A DNA stretch of 64,000 bases from Akebia trifoliata (taxonomy: Eukaryota > Streptophyta > Magnoliopsida > Ranunculales > Lardizabalaceae): contig CM030707.1 in assembly GCA_017979445.1 (NCBI GenBank), forward strand, positions 23,318,586 to 23,382,585, read 5' to 3'. Each line of letters opens with the position of its first letter. The first letter of the stretch is position 1. The notes beneath the pieces were generated by a model that saw only the letters and a list, made by a program, of their open reading frames with translations, was not told the origin of the DNA and ran no database searches. Below are positions 22,555 to 33,010 of the stretch, piece by piece. A program made the translations under genes and the position numbers.

Positions 22555-22765
22555 AGCTCTAAGTTTTGCCTAGATTGCCTATCCAGGTTTTCAATCTAGC
22601 GAGCATGCTCTAGCTTTTGCCTAGATCGCCTTTTTAGGTTTTCGATCTAGCGAGCTTACAATTTTTTCTTTTTTCCTTGCTTTGATTGTTGCCAAGGTCA
22701 TCCTTTCAGATCTTCAACCTTGCGAGCTTACTTTAATTTTTGCCTAAGACGCCCTTTTTGGGTTT
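22555..22765 (-). repeat. A copy of the ~65-bp GTTGAAAATC repeats
   Basis: Three to four units with GCCTAGATCGCCTTTTTAGG and TTTTCGATCTAGCGAGC (plus strand). Orthologous by position to 10455-10800 and 31255-31560. Confidence 0.7.
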
Positions 22766-23075
22766 TCAACTTAACAGATTTTTTTCTTCTTCTTCCCTTC
22801 TGAACTTCTGGAGTTGCTGTCTGATTATGCTTTGCTATCTTCCTTGACTTCTCGCACGGTACTTAGGAGGACTTTCATTGGTAAGCTTAGGACTAGGTAT
22901 AAAAAGAAAGGGATTTTGAGGCTCAAAAAACCCAAATGCCCCTTGTGTGACATTTCCTTTTAAATTATTTTCTTTTTCCTTGAATTTTCTTCCCCACTTT
23001 GACAATTTTTTTCTTTTGAATTTTTTTTTTTAGATTTTTTCTTTGTCGGGGAATCTATTTTTATTTTTTTGATAT

Positions 23076-23175
23076 GGTCGGGCCTGAAGTAACTTCTCAG
23101 GTTGCCTACGTACCCCAGAATTTTGGGATCAGACCAAAACGTAGTTCGAATATTTTTCCCTCCCTTAGGTTAGGT
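23076..23175 (-). other. Conserved post-pol block in A
   Basis: Plus-strand CCTGAAGTAACTTCTCAGG, TTGCCTACGTACCCCAG and TTTTGGGATCAGACC. Lies 120 bases after the pol stop in element sense. Shared with B, C1 and C2 and clearly better conserved than the flanks. Confidence 0.75.
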
Positions 23176-23293
23176 GATCGGGCTAAGAAAGAAGAAGGCA
23201 TAATTTTTTCTTTTTGAAAAGGCTGCGAAAGGGTTGAGAAAGGATATATTGAACTGGGTAATAAGAGAATTGATTCGGCCAAAGATGGCCTCC

Positions 23294-24130
23294 TTAAATG
23301 TAGTACCGTTTGATTTGGTCAAGGTTGGTTGATTCTGGTAATTCGATTCCATCATGATCTTGAAGTCTAACAGTTTTTCCAGATAATATTTCCTTGATGA
23401 TTGAATCTCTCCAATTGAGTTCAAACTTTCTATGATCGAGAAGAATACTCAAAAAAATTTTGGGTAGTCTGATGCTTAGATCTTTGACTTATAAGTGATG
23501 AACTTTGACTTTCTTGTCAAACATGCAAGTGACTCCTCTCCATTGACAGACCCAATCTGTTTCTAACAATTAACTTCTATCAAGACCTTGAGATACAGGA
23601 TTTTCCCTTTTAACCGGTAAGATTGCTTCCATATCATACTAGAGTGACTCTAGTAGAAGACTGTATTGAAGTGTAATATGTCCATAATGCGAATGGTAAC
23701 TTTTCTGGCCAATCCCGGTGTGATATGTGATTGACACATTTTCACGATGATTGTCTTGAGATTTTTACTGGCTGCTTCAACTATTCCATCGATTTTAAAA
23801 TTCCAGCACTGATACATTTTATAATCCCTCCTCTGACTATGTTAGTCAATTCTGGTTTGTATATGTGGTGTTCTCATAGGATGGGTATATATTTCATGTT
23901 GAACAACACTCCAAATTTAACTGACATATCCTCATAGGACCATGTAAGCAAGTCTTTTGAATTTTCTGAATAAATTCATCATCTCTTTGTGATCCTCTGG
24001 GGATAAGTTAGTTCCAATATGAATTTCTTGGGAATTATTTTTGTTCCGAGGTCAATGACCTTTAGTTCCTCGAGCAAGACATTTATCTTCTCATTCAAGA
24101 GGGGGTTCCTTATTAGAGGAATTTCTCTTT
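23294..24130 (-). pseudogene. A pol remnant: RT start joined to integrase end
   Basis: From 24110 downward the minus strand reads LLEELKVIDLGTK, then WSYEDMSVKFGVLFNMKYIP (start of a Tat RT), CISAGILKSM, and immediately VEAASKNLKTIIVKM, which is integrase at its catalytic glutamate. Broken frames then match the region after it (TSIQSSTRVT), and a good tail follows: IIKEILSGKTVRLQDHDG and NLDQIKRYYI, stop at 23294. All of RT beyond its N-terminal arm, RNase H and the integrase core are absent. The element cannot make its own enzymes. A read-through or frameshift link to gag is not evident. Confidence 0.8.
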
Positions 24131-24491
24131 GAAGCCAGTTATTAGTTAACTCGTTAATGCGCTCAAGGTATTCAAAAATTTTCTTTATTCAATTAAATTT
24201 AGATGGGGCGACTGACACCATTGCAGACTCAACAAACTAACTTGACTAGAACAAAATAAGAAATAAAAAGACAGATTTGATTACTAACTTGATAGAAAGA
24301 ACCGGACTCAAGACTCATAAACAACTAAAGACAATTACCCACAACGGGCTTGATTACAGACTGAGAATTCGAGAAACTATTTCCAAGCGGTTAGACTGAG
24401 TTTTCTTCTTCAGATTTTTTGCATTCTTCAGACTTACTTCTTCTCTCTTGGCCAAGACTGCATTTGGTGGTGAAAACCTCATTAGGGACCG
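24131..24491 (-). other. A spacer between gag and pol remnant
   Basis: No domain recognised. The first 100 bases after the gag stop still read like gag-pol linker (RSLMRFSPPNAVLAKRE) but soon meet stops. Confidence 0.5.
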
Positions 24492-25916
24492 TCACTTTGG
24501 TAAAAGGAGGGCTAGGAGGTTTATGATTGACTGATCGGATGAGAAGGATTGGGTCAAACAAGAGTTGAGTTGAGGAGGTTGGTAACTGGGTAGAGGGTTG
24601 GTAGTAACATTCGGTTGCTCAGGGGCAGGGACAGTAATTTTTTTGGCGTCGATGAGGTCTTGAACTGTATGACGAGGAGCGACACAACGATCAGTAAGAT
24701 GACCGGGATTTTGGTGAAACTCACAAAATAGGTTGGGATTGTGAGAAGTGGGGAGTGGATTTGGTAAAGGTCGAGGTTGAAGAGGTGCAATGAGCCCTTT
24801 ACTTAATAGTTTTTGAAGGACAATGCTCAAAGGCATCCAAAGATTGGTGAATTTCCTACGCAGTCGAGGTTGATTAGGGTTAACTTGGTTACTAGGCAAG
24901 ATAGTAGATTGGACGGGTGTAGTAGACGTATTGGCTACATAGGCATGATCAGTACTAGACTTAGAAGGATTGGAAAGGATTCCGGAAGCGAAAGCATCTT
25001 CCAATTGGCTACCAACTTGCAATAGAGACTTGAATGTAGGAAGGTATTGGGAAACTAGATGTCGGGCATACCCTTGCGAGAGGTTTTTTAAGATAATAGC
25101 CACTTGTTCTTTCTCTGAAGGTCTATCCCACATTTGTGCAGCCTTGGCCCTCCAGCGACCAATGAAATCAGTGAATGTCTCGCCATTTTTCTGTTTAGTT
25201 GCTTCCAAATCCCTTCTTGAGGTCTCAATCTCAGTACTGTATTTATACTGATGCCAGAAGGCCTTTGACATGTTTTCCCATGTACCCACAGTAACTGGAT
25301 CTTGAGACATTAACCAACGTAGTGCTGATCCCGATAGAGTTCTTTGGAACAACAATGTCATTTGTTCGTCGCTGAGCCCCATAGTGCGCATGTTGGTAAC
25401 ATACACCTTAAGATGTGTTTTTGCACACCCTGTCCCACTGAACTTGTCCATTTCAGGCATCACAAACTTCTCTGGCAAATGGATTCTAGGGATGCGATTT
25501 AAAGCTTCAATGCCTGCTGCAATTTCATCAATACCCTTTATACTTTTCATCGCTGACTCCAATTGAGACATTCTATTAGATAATGCCGGATTCTCATCAA
25601 CATACTCTTCATCTCCGTCGAGCTCGAAGACTTCACGTGGACGTTTCTCTTCAACCTTTTTCCCCTTTAGGTCATCTAGGGGAATTCCCGTTGATTCCGA
25701 GGTCTGTTCTAACATTTCCACTTTGCCTTTTATATTGCTGATATCATTGGCAAAGGCTGCCAAGATCTTACGGATCTCTGTGAGCTCAGATTCTGAAGCC
25801 ATCTCTGCTTGTTGACTTGGTACTGTGGTTCTTTCTAACCGACTGGACTTACGACTCCAACTAGGAGGTGGACGCTTGAGTTTGGGCGCAATGATAATCC
25901 TATATGACCCCATCAA
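24492..25916 (-). CDS. gag: Gag polyprotein of element A (intact)
   Basis: 474 codons, uninterrupted. It would form the virus-like particle in which element RNA is packaged and copied. Residues about 40-130 are a charged, coiled-coil-prone segment (SELTEIRKILAAFANDISNI). Residues about 150-300 match the plant retrotransposon Gag domain (FSGTGCAKTHLKVYVTNM, LLFQRTLSGSALRWLMSQ, WENMSKAFWHQYKYS, TFTDFIGRWRAKAAQM). Near residue 400 CEFHQNPGHLTDRC gives a CX2HX5HX4C spacing, a zinc-binding-like knuckle of the Tat type. The first Met is used here; Met39 (MASESEL) is an alternative start. It is the only undamaged retrotransposon gene in the window. No protease follows, so processing would need another element. 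Confidence 0.9.
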   Translation of the reverse strand: MMGSYRIIIAPKLKRPPPSWSRKSSRLERTTVPSQQAEMASESELTEIRKILAAFANDISNIKGKVEMLEQTSESTGIPLDDLKGKKVEEKRPREVFELDGDEEYVDENPALSNRMSQLESAMKSIKGIDEIAAGIEALNRIPRIHLPEKFVMPEMDKFSGTGCAKTHLKVYVTNMRTMGLSDEQMTLLFQRTLSGSALRWLMSQDPVTVGTWENMSKAFWHQYKYSTEIETSRRDLEATKQKNGETFTDFIGRWRAKAAQMWDRPSEKEQVAIILKNLSQGYARHLVSQYLPTFKSLLQVGSQLEDAFASGILSNPSKSSTDHAYVANTSTTPVQSTILPSNQVNPNQPRLRRKFTNLWMPLSIVLQKLLSKGLIAPLQPRPLPNPLPTSHNPNLFCEFHQNPGHLTDRCVAPRHTVQDLIDAKKITVPAPEQPNVTTNPLPSYQPPQLNSCLTQSFSSDQSIINLLALLLPK

Positions 25917-26440
25917 AGGTAGATTTAGTCAATTTCGGTATTAACCCCTTGATAACATTTTTAAGAATCCTGAGATTTTATTGAATATATCATTTGTAAA
26001 TCATTTTTCCTTCATTCTCTTTTCTTCTAGAAAATTTTTTTTTTTGAAAAATCTTGTTCTTATGGAAAACATTTTTCTGGAAAATATATATATATTTTTT
26101 AGAGAACATTTCTTCTAGAAAATACTTTCCTTTTGTAAACCATTTCTCTTCTTTAAAAATGGGTTGAAACCCGAATTTAGAAAAGAATTTGATTTCCATT
26201 TTGATCTAAATGGTCCGACCCATCATGATTATTGGATCGAGATGGACTGGGTCATTATAAATTATTGCAAAAAATGGATTCTTTATTGGGTCGGTGCACC
26301 CATTTTAATTTTCAAAAAAAAAAATTTTATCCTTGAGGACAACCATACATTCTTGATCTCATCATTCACATCACTCACATACATTCATCAATCACATGCA
26401 TTCATTCAATAAACAACCTGGGAACACCCACGATATGTTC
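25917..26440 (-). other. A leader upstream of gag
   Basis: AT-rich. Near 26010-26160 the GAAAATxTTTTTCT motif recurs several times. No coding or structural element recognised. Confidence 0.5.
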
Positions 26441-27190
26441 GAGTCGTGACCTACTGGGAAGGTTTCTAGACTCTAAGCTTACTACGTGCAATGCATTTTT
26501 ATCTAGCCACCCTTGCCCAAGCATACCTATATACCTTTCGATACGTGGTGACTTGGTTTGATATACCGTATAGGTGATAATCTAAAACCTCAATTCACTT
26601 CTCTGAAGTCAAAAATAGCCAGTTTGATCTCCAGTTGAGAGATGGCGCACAATGCTGAGCAAGGGCCCACTTAAATACCTCTCGTCTAGAATAGACGTAG
26701 TCTATCCCCCTCGTACAGTAGGGTACAGCGGGGCAAGATCTTGCTTAGGCACCGGTTTTGACCAAGAAGTGCAATTGATATACTTAGACTATCTTTTATA
26801 CCTACGGGTACGAGTCAAGAGTTGTAGCTTTCATAAATGGTTTGGCATCCCACGAGGGGACCGACCACGTACTAGTACTACGTTGGCAATCGGGACATGT
26901 GACTGTGTGGCTTACAATAGGTCAAAGGCTCAGGTCGCTCCAGCCTGGGTGCATCAACATACTTCTCAGAATCACCTGATCAGATGGTATTGATGCCCCC
27001 AGTTTGATATACCCTAAGGTACGTGACTGGAGTTGTGGGTTTCATGAATGACGTCGCATCTCCGAAGAGACCGGGCCACGCACTAGTGCCACGTTGGCTA
27101 AATGGGACGTGTAAGTGAGTAAAACAGTAAACGTGCATGTGGTGTGTGCAAAACAGGGTGGGGTGTGCCCGGGACCTTTTTCAAACAAAT
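26441..27190 (-). other. A leader conserved with B
   Basis: The same string of motifs as 4660-5410. Two imperfect direct repeats of about 85 bp (26819-26903 and 27032-27116, offset 213) each end in ACTAGTxCxACGTTGGC. Frames here, such as 26652-26993, are not kept in B and are not taken as genes. Confidence 0.7.
26641..26790 (-). promoter_or_regulatory. Shared leader module (A copy) with short hairpin
   Basis: GATGGCGCACAATGCTGAGC, ACAGTAGGGTACAGCGGGGC and AAGATCTTGCTTAGGCACCGG in the order seen in B, D and F. ATAGAC-GTA-GTCTAT at 26691-26705 is a perfect 6-bp stem. Similar position in the 5' leader of all four elements. Confidence 0.65.
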
Positions 27191-27587
27191 GGGCCCATGG
27201 ATCCAATCAAACCAATCATACATTTAATCAAAACCAAAATCATTCAAATCATATGAATATTCAATTAAGATCACATTATTCCCATCACATAAGCACATTA
27301 ACATTACGATCAACATCAATCATGTATTTCAAGCAAGATCATGGTAAATTAATCAATAAATATGGCATATGATAATGATCAAACAAACATTGCAATAGGC
27401 ATAATTTTTATAATTTTTAAGGTCCAATCAATGATCACTTTTGGGTGATCCAAAATAAATCGAGATTCCAATAGGTGTTACATTGATGATAGAATGACAA
27501 TGGTTGAGATGAGCTCACTCTCAAGAACATTAATTGTGCCAACATTAGATAAATTCAGATTTTCTGTGAATTAGGAAAATACAATCT

Positions 27588-28325
27588 GAACTTGCATCGA
27601 TGATATCTAAGGCTCCCGATAACGAAATCGAGTGAACTCAAGTTCTAAATTAATCTACTCGATGAGATCTATATTTTATTAATAGGTGTCCAGACTTAGT
27701 TCTCACCAGAATGTTCTGTAAAAACGTTTTAACGTTGCTGTCCCAACTTTCATTCAGAAATAATTCCAGATTTACAGATTGAACTTGCATCGATGATATC
27801 TAAGGCTTCCGATAACGAAATTGAGTGAACTCAAGTTCTAAATTAATCTATTCGATGCGATCTACGTTTTATTAAGAGGTTCCCAGACTTAATTCTCACT
27901 AGAATGTTCCATAAAAAAGTTTTAACATTGCTGTCCCAACTTTCATTCAGAAATAATTCCAGATTTACAGATTGAACTTGCATCGATGATATCTAAGGCT
28001 TCCGATAACGAAATTGAGTGAACTCAGATTCTAAATTAATCTACTCGACGAGATCTATGTTTTATTAAGAGGCTCCCAGACTTAATTCTCAATAGAATAT
28101 TCTCTAAAAAAGTTTTAACATTGCTGTCCCAACTTTCATTCAGAAATAATTCCAGATTTACAGATTGAACTTGCATCGATGATATCTAAGGCTTCCGATA
28201 ACGAAATTGAGTGAACTCAGATTCTAAATTAATCTACTCGACGAGATCTATGTTTTATTAATAGGCTCCCAGACTTAATTCTCACTAGAATATTCTCTAA
28301 AACGTTTTAATATTTCTGTCCAACC
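27588..28325 (-). repeat. 193-bp tandem repeat in the A leader
   Basis: GAACTTGCATCGATGATATC begins units at 27588, 27781, 27974 and 28167, exactly 193 bp apart, about 3.8 copies. Units also share AACGAAATTGAGTGAACTCA and ATTGCTGTCCCAACTTTCAT. Absent from B, where the foreign insertion occupies this place. Confidence 0.95.
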
Positions 28326-28560
28326 TTCATCATTCCATCATTTTCATAGGTCAATTTGAATCTTTTATTATTTAGGGGTCATCAAAAAGTGATCCTTAAT
28401 TGGAAAAAAAATGCAATATCCAAAATCATCTACAATCAAGACAAAAAATAAATAAATAGAAAAAATAAATAAAATAAATCCAACTAAATAATAAAAAAAA
28501 AACTAGGTCATCTTGACAATGCTCCCATACTTGGGGTTTTTAAAATTTGATCCTCAATAG
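28326..28560 (-). other. A leader next to the primer-binding site
   Basis: A-rich, no gene. The last 30 bases (TTTGATCCTCAATAGTCC on plus) match 8040-8060 in B. Confidence 0.55.
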
Positions 28561-28578
28561 TCCCCAGTGGAGTCGCCA
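28561..28578 (-). other. Primer-binding site of A
   Basis: TGGCGACTCCACTGGGGA on the minus strand, one base from the LTR end. Intact TGG start. This class of site is, from memory, that of Ogre elements (tRNA-Arg). Confidence 0.85.
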
Positions 28579-28579
28579 C

Positions 28580-30321
28580 TGAAAGCGCCCTCGATCCGCG
28601 GGGTGCGCGGATCCGCTTTTGACTCTTGAGGTTTGGGAGTCGCCACCTAGTTATTGTGGTCTAGGAACCAAACTGACTCTAACATGGATAAAAAGAACTA
28701 ATCTACCACAAAAAATCTGAATTCGGAGATCATGTTACGGGGTTGGAAGGTGTTAGGCACCAACCCCGCCCGGTCAAAGCCGGTCTCTACTAACTTCCCA
28801 AATATATCACATTGCTAAAAACCTAGATAAAAATAAAAAAATTACATACCTTTCCGATAGCAAGGATTTTGTTCCCTCAGATCTGACAAAAAGAGCTCCT
28901 TGTACTGTACTCCCTTGCTTCGTTCTGTCTCCGGATTTGACTTCGGATCTCCTAGATCAAGGTATCTCCTTATTTTTGATCTGAACTCTTCAAGTTTTTT
29001 GCGGATTTGGGGTGTTTTTGGAGGGATTTTAGGTGTTTTCTAGACTAAAATTGAAGGAGGGATGTTAGGTAAGGAGTTGGGGCTCCAAAACTAGGGTTTA
29101 TGGGGGGCTAGGGGAGCTTCTAGACCTACTTCTCTTAGGGTTTATGATTTGATACGAAAATAGGGTGTGAGCACCTCTATTTATAGAATTTTTTTAAGGT
29201 TGATTTGGATAGAGTTAGTGTTTAATTAGAGATCTTTTAATTAGAGTTGTGTTTTAGTTAAAATTGTTTTAGGTAGAATTGTGTTTTAATTAGAATTGTT
29301 TTAGGTAGAATTGTTTTTAAGTTAGAACTCTATTAGATAGAGTTATTATTTAATTAGAATTCTATTATGACTTTTGGTCTTATTTGATTGACTTTTAATG
29401 TTTTGACTTTAGTCTTAATTGATTGACTTTTAATATTTTGACTTCAGTCTTGCTTAATTGACTTTAATTTTGACTTTAGTCTCACTTGATTGACTTTAAT
29501 ACTTTGACTACAGTCTTGCTTGATTGACTTTAAATTTTTGGAGAACCCCCTTCCATTATTTCTTTAATTCTTTGGACCCCCAAATGGAGGGGTCCTTAAA
29601 GAAATATCCCACGAACCCTCAACAATTTTATCCAAAGTCCGATTGATCGATTTTTTAATTCAAAATTTTAAATTAATTTCATCAATGTTTCACTTTAATT
29701 ATTTAATATTTTATTTATTATTTTCAAAATTTTTTAATTATGAAAATTGTAAATTACCGTTTTACCCCCGGAGAGGACTTTTCACGTTTTAAGTCGGTTT
29801 TTAATGTTCTAGGATGTTTTAGAATCGATTTTTCGTAAGGAATTCAATGGAAATATTATTTTGTGTTATTTATAAAATTTTTTGTGTGAAATGATTGTGA
29901 ACTTTATGAGGGGCATTTTCGTAATTTTGTCAAATTCTGTTAAAATTGGTGAAATGATTTATTTGGTTTCGATTTGTTATTTTATGTGTTCGAGAGAGTT
30001 TTCCTAAGCGTAACGTAGGCTCTAGGGTTGTTTTGACGTTAAGGGTATTTTGGTAATTTGGTAATTTTTTAATGATTTTTTTCTGAAGTTTCTTTTTGGT
30101 CTGCAAGATGATGATTTCTATGTTTCTGGGTCGTATTTTCCTAGTATTTTCCTAGCGTAGCGTGGTTTCTAAGGTTTTGTCAATTCGAGATACCTCATCT
30201 GGATTTCTGAAACACATCTGGAACAAAATAAAGCAACGGAATACACATCCATCATTGGGAATCATTGCAATTGGATTGACGAGTTGATTAATTAGGCGAG
30301 TGCAAAAATGGGGTGTCTACA
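28580..30321 (-). mobile_element. 5' LTR of element A
   Basis: 1742 bp, TGAAAGCGCCC to GGGTGTCTACA on the plus strand. It differs from the 3' LTR by a handful of substitutions and small indels (for example an extra TATTTTCCTAG near 30140). TATAAATA (minus) is at 29178-29185. Confidence 0.95.
29178..29185 (-). promoter_or_regulatory. TATA box of the A 5' LTR
   Basis: TATAAATAGAGG on the minus strand, a canonical plant TATA box, placed to drive transcription of the A RNA. Confidence 0.7.
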
Positions 30322-30326
30322 TCGGG

Positions 30327-30772
30327 GAGACATCGTACTTCAATACAGTCTTCCACTGGAGTCACTCCCTATTTTTTAGTGTATACTATGGAAGCAATCG
30401 TACTAGTTGAAATGGAAATCCCATATTTAAGGTCTTGTTGGAAAGTCAATTGTCAGAAGTCGATTGGATTCGTCAATGATATGAAAACCTAAACCTGATC
30501 GAAGAAAAATGATTTAGAACCTTGTACCACATACAAGAAGAGTCGCCCATGCATTTGACAAATAGGTCAAAACTCGTCACTTGCAAGTCAGGGATCTAGT
30601 ACTCAAAGAAAATCGAGCACCTGACCCCAGAGGGAAATTTAAACCTAATTGGGGAGGTATGTTCATCATCAAAGATATATTACCAGGAAAAGCTGTCAAA
30701 CTTCAAGATCATGATGGAATTGAACTACCAGAACCAACCAACCTTGACCAAATCAAGCGGTATTACATTTAA
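30327..30772 (+). pseudogene. C2 integrase tail
   Basis: Continuation of the C2 pol remnant after the A insertion. HRTSIQSSTGVTPYFLVYTM, MEIPYL, then in a second frame LVLKENRAPDPRGKFKPNWG and NLDQIKRYYI with a TAA stop at 30770-30772. Two frame changes. The conserved Tat integrase C-terminal module. Confidence 0.85.
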
Positions 30773-30892
30773 AGAGGCCATCTTTGGCCGAATTAATTTT
30801 CCTATTGCCCAGTTCAATATCTCCTTTCTTATCCCTTTGCAAACTTTTTTTTTCAAAAAAAAATCATTTTCTTTCTTAGCCAGATCACCTAA

Positions 30893-30985
30893 CCCAGGGG
30901 AAGGACATTTCGAACTACGTTTTGGTCTGATCCCAAATTTCTGGGGTACATAGGCAACCTGAGAAGTTACTTCAAGCTCGACCAC
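30893..30985 (+). other. Conserved post-pol block in C2
   Basis: AACCCAGGGGAAGGACATTT, TGGGGTACATAGGCAACCTG and AGAAGTTACTTCAAGCTCGA, the most complete plus-strand copy of this block. Confidence 0.75.
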
Positions 30986-31254
30986 ATCAAAATAAAAAAT
31001 AAATTCCCCCAAAAAATCTAAAAAAGAAAAAATAAATATCTTCAAAATGATGAAAAAAATTCAAAGAAAAGTAAAATAAATGCCACACAATGGGCATTTA
31101 GGTTTTGAACCTCAAAATTCTTTTCTTTTTATGTCCAGTCTTTACCCTACCCATGAAAGTCCTCTTAAGTACCGTGTGAAAAAGTCAAGGAAAGTAGCAA
31201 ATCATGATCATACAGTGATTCCAGAAGTTCAAAAATAAAGAAAAAAAAAATAGG

Positions 31255-31560
31255 GCCTGCTAGGTTGAAAACCCAAAATAGTGACTTAGGCAAAAATTAA
31301 GGTAAGCTCGCAAGGTTGAAAATCAGAAAGGATGGTCTTGGAAACAATTAGAGTAAGGGAAAAAAACCTGCTAAGTTGAAAACCTGAAAGGGAGACTTAG
31401 ACAAAAATTAAAGCAAACTCGCAAAGTTGAAAATCTGAAATGACGACCTTGGCAACAATCAGAGTAAAAAATAAAAAATATAAAGCTCGCAAGATTGAAA
31501 ACCTAAAAAGGCGATCTAGGCAAAAGTTAGGACAACAAAAAAAGAAGATCTTCGTTGAGT
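31255..31560 (+). repeat. C2 copy of the ~65-bp GTTGAAAATC repeats
   Basis: Four to five units, for example GCTAGGTTGAAAACCC, CTCGCAAGGTTGAAAATC and CTCGCAAGATTGAAAACC. Confidence 0.7.
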
Positions 31561-32164
31561 TGAAAAGTTGAAAGGACTGTTCGAACTGAAACATTAGAAG
31601 TCCGAGTGATCAAGTTTCAATACTCATCTTTAACCAAGTAAAAACTCAGATGTCAAAAATATCTTGTCTACGATTTATCTAAAATTTTTTGCTTCCTAAG
31701 TGAAGCAAGACGGAAAATGGTGGATTCTACAATGAATCTCGAAAGGAAATATTTTGTTCTCTTGAGCCTGACTCAACATCTTCAATATAAAAGTAAAAAT
31801 CAAAAGTTAAATCTTTATTACACTTGTGGTAATCAAATATTTCATACTTTCGTAACGTGTAATTTTTTCCCTTATACTAGGGGCATTTAAAAAAAAAACT
31901 GTGTTCAATTATCTTTATTGCAGTGTTTCCTATCAAACTAGGGGCATTTTGTTCTCAAACTTGATCAATGTAAACAAGAGCCCTGAATTCAAGGTTACCC
32001 TCTTGATGACAATTTTTTGGAAGACCCTTGAGGTTCAAAAGAAATTAAAATTCAAGTTTTAAATTCATAAAATTTTTGAAAAACCTTGAGTTTCAAACAG
32101 TAGCATTTCTGATCCCATATTTGGTTTTGCCCAGGGAATAGCTTATTACCCTTTTACATAGGAT
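31561..32164 (+). other. C2 3' spacer
   Basis: No gene. Collinear with 10801-11439 of C1. Confidence 0.5.
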
Positions 32165-32440
32165 CTTAGATAGGGTGTTCTTTGTTTCTAGATTTATTCA
32201 TTATTTTCAGATTTATTCATTATTTCCCAGATTCATTTTCATCCTTTCTTTCCCAGATTCGTTCATTCTTTCCTAGATTCATTCATTCATTCTCAGATTC
32301 ATCATTTCTTTCCCAGATTCATTCATTCATTCCAGATTCATCATTTCTTTCCCAGATTCATTCATTCATTCTCAGATTCATCATTTTCCCAGATTCATTA
32401 ATTCATTCATAGAATTATCTATTCTTTCTCAGATTTTACT
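32165..32440 (+). repeat. ATTCATTC array in C2
   Basis: About ten units of TTTCCCAGATTCATTCATTC type. The frame at 32182-32412 (SFLSQIHSFI repeats) is a by-product. Confidence 0.8.
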
Positions 32441-33010
32441 CAGATACCGTCGAGGATTTTCTCAAATTTTGCTCAGATGTCATCGAGGTTATCTCGGATT
32501 TTCTCAGATTATGCTCAACCAGATACCGTCGAGGACTTTCTCAGATTATGCTTAGTTAGATACCGTGAAGGATTTTCTCAATTTTGCTCAGCCAGATACC
32601 GTCGAGGGTTAGCTCAAATTTTTGCTCAGCCAGATGCTATCGAGGGTTTTTTTGGATTATGCTCAGCCAGATACACCGAGGGTTTTCTCGGATTATGCTC
32701 AGTCAGATACCGTCGAGGGATTTCTCAAATTTCTCTCAAATAAATACCGTTGAGGGTTTTCTTGAATTATGCTCAGCCAGATACCGTCGAGGGTTAGCTC
32801 AAATTTTTTGCTTAGCTAGTTTTACTCAGCCAGATGCCACTGAGGGTTTTCTTGGATTATGCTCAACTAGATACTGTCGAAGGTTTTCTCAGATTATGCT
32901 TAACCACATACCGTCGAGGGTTTTCTCAAATTTTTCTCAACTAGATACCATCGAGGGTTTTCTTAGATTATGCTCAGCCAGACACCGTCGAGGGTTTTCT
33001 TAGATTTTAC
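32440..33010 (+). repeat. ~44-bp array in C2 (GATACCGTCGAGGG)
   Basis: About 13 units of GCTCAGCCAGATACCGTCGA plus GGGTTTTCTCAGATTAT. It is an expanded relative of the 33-bp units of C1, with an added GCCAGATAC segment. Frames at 32477-32743 and 32584-33003 come from the repeat. Confidence 0.8.

Larger units (their letters stand above)
18680..30321 (-). mobile_element. Element A: complete young non-autonomous Tat/Ogre-like element
   Basis: 11,642 bp on the minus strand. Its 5' LTR is 28580-30321 and its 3' LTR 18680-20415. The LTRs differ only at scattered sites and small indels, so insertion was recent compared with its neighbours. The primer-binding site (28561-28578) and polypurine tract (20416-20428) are intact. 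It encodes one intact Gag (24492-25916) and only the two ends of pol. Flanks are CCGGG (18675-18679) and TCGGG (30322-30326), a 4-of-5 match to a target duplication. It splits the C2 integrase frame. Confidence 0.93.

Noticed and set aside
23170..23424. 84-codon minus-strand ORF in A
   Set aside because: Out-of-frame reading of the integrase tail; the true frame gives NLDQIKRYYI.
26652..27372. Two plus-strand ORFs in the A leader
   Set aside because: Antisense to the element and not conserved as protein in the matching B leader.
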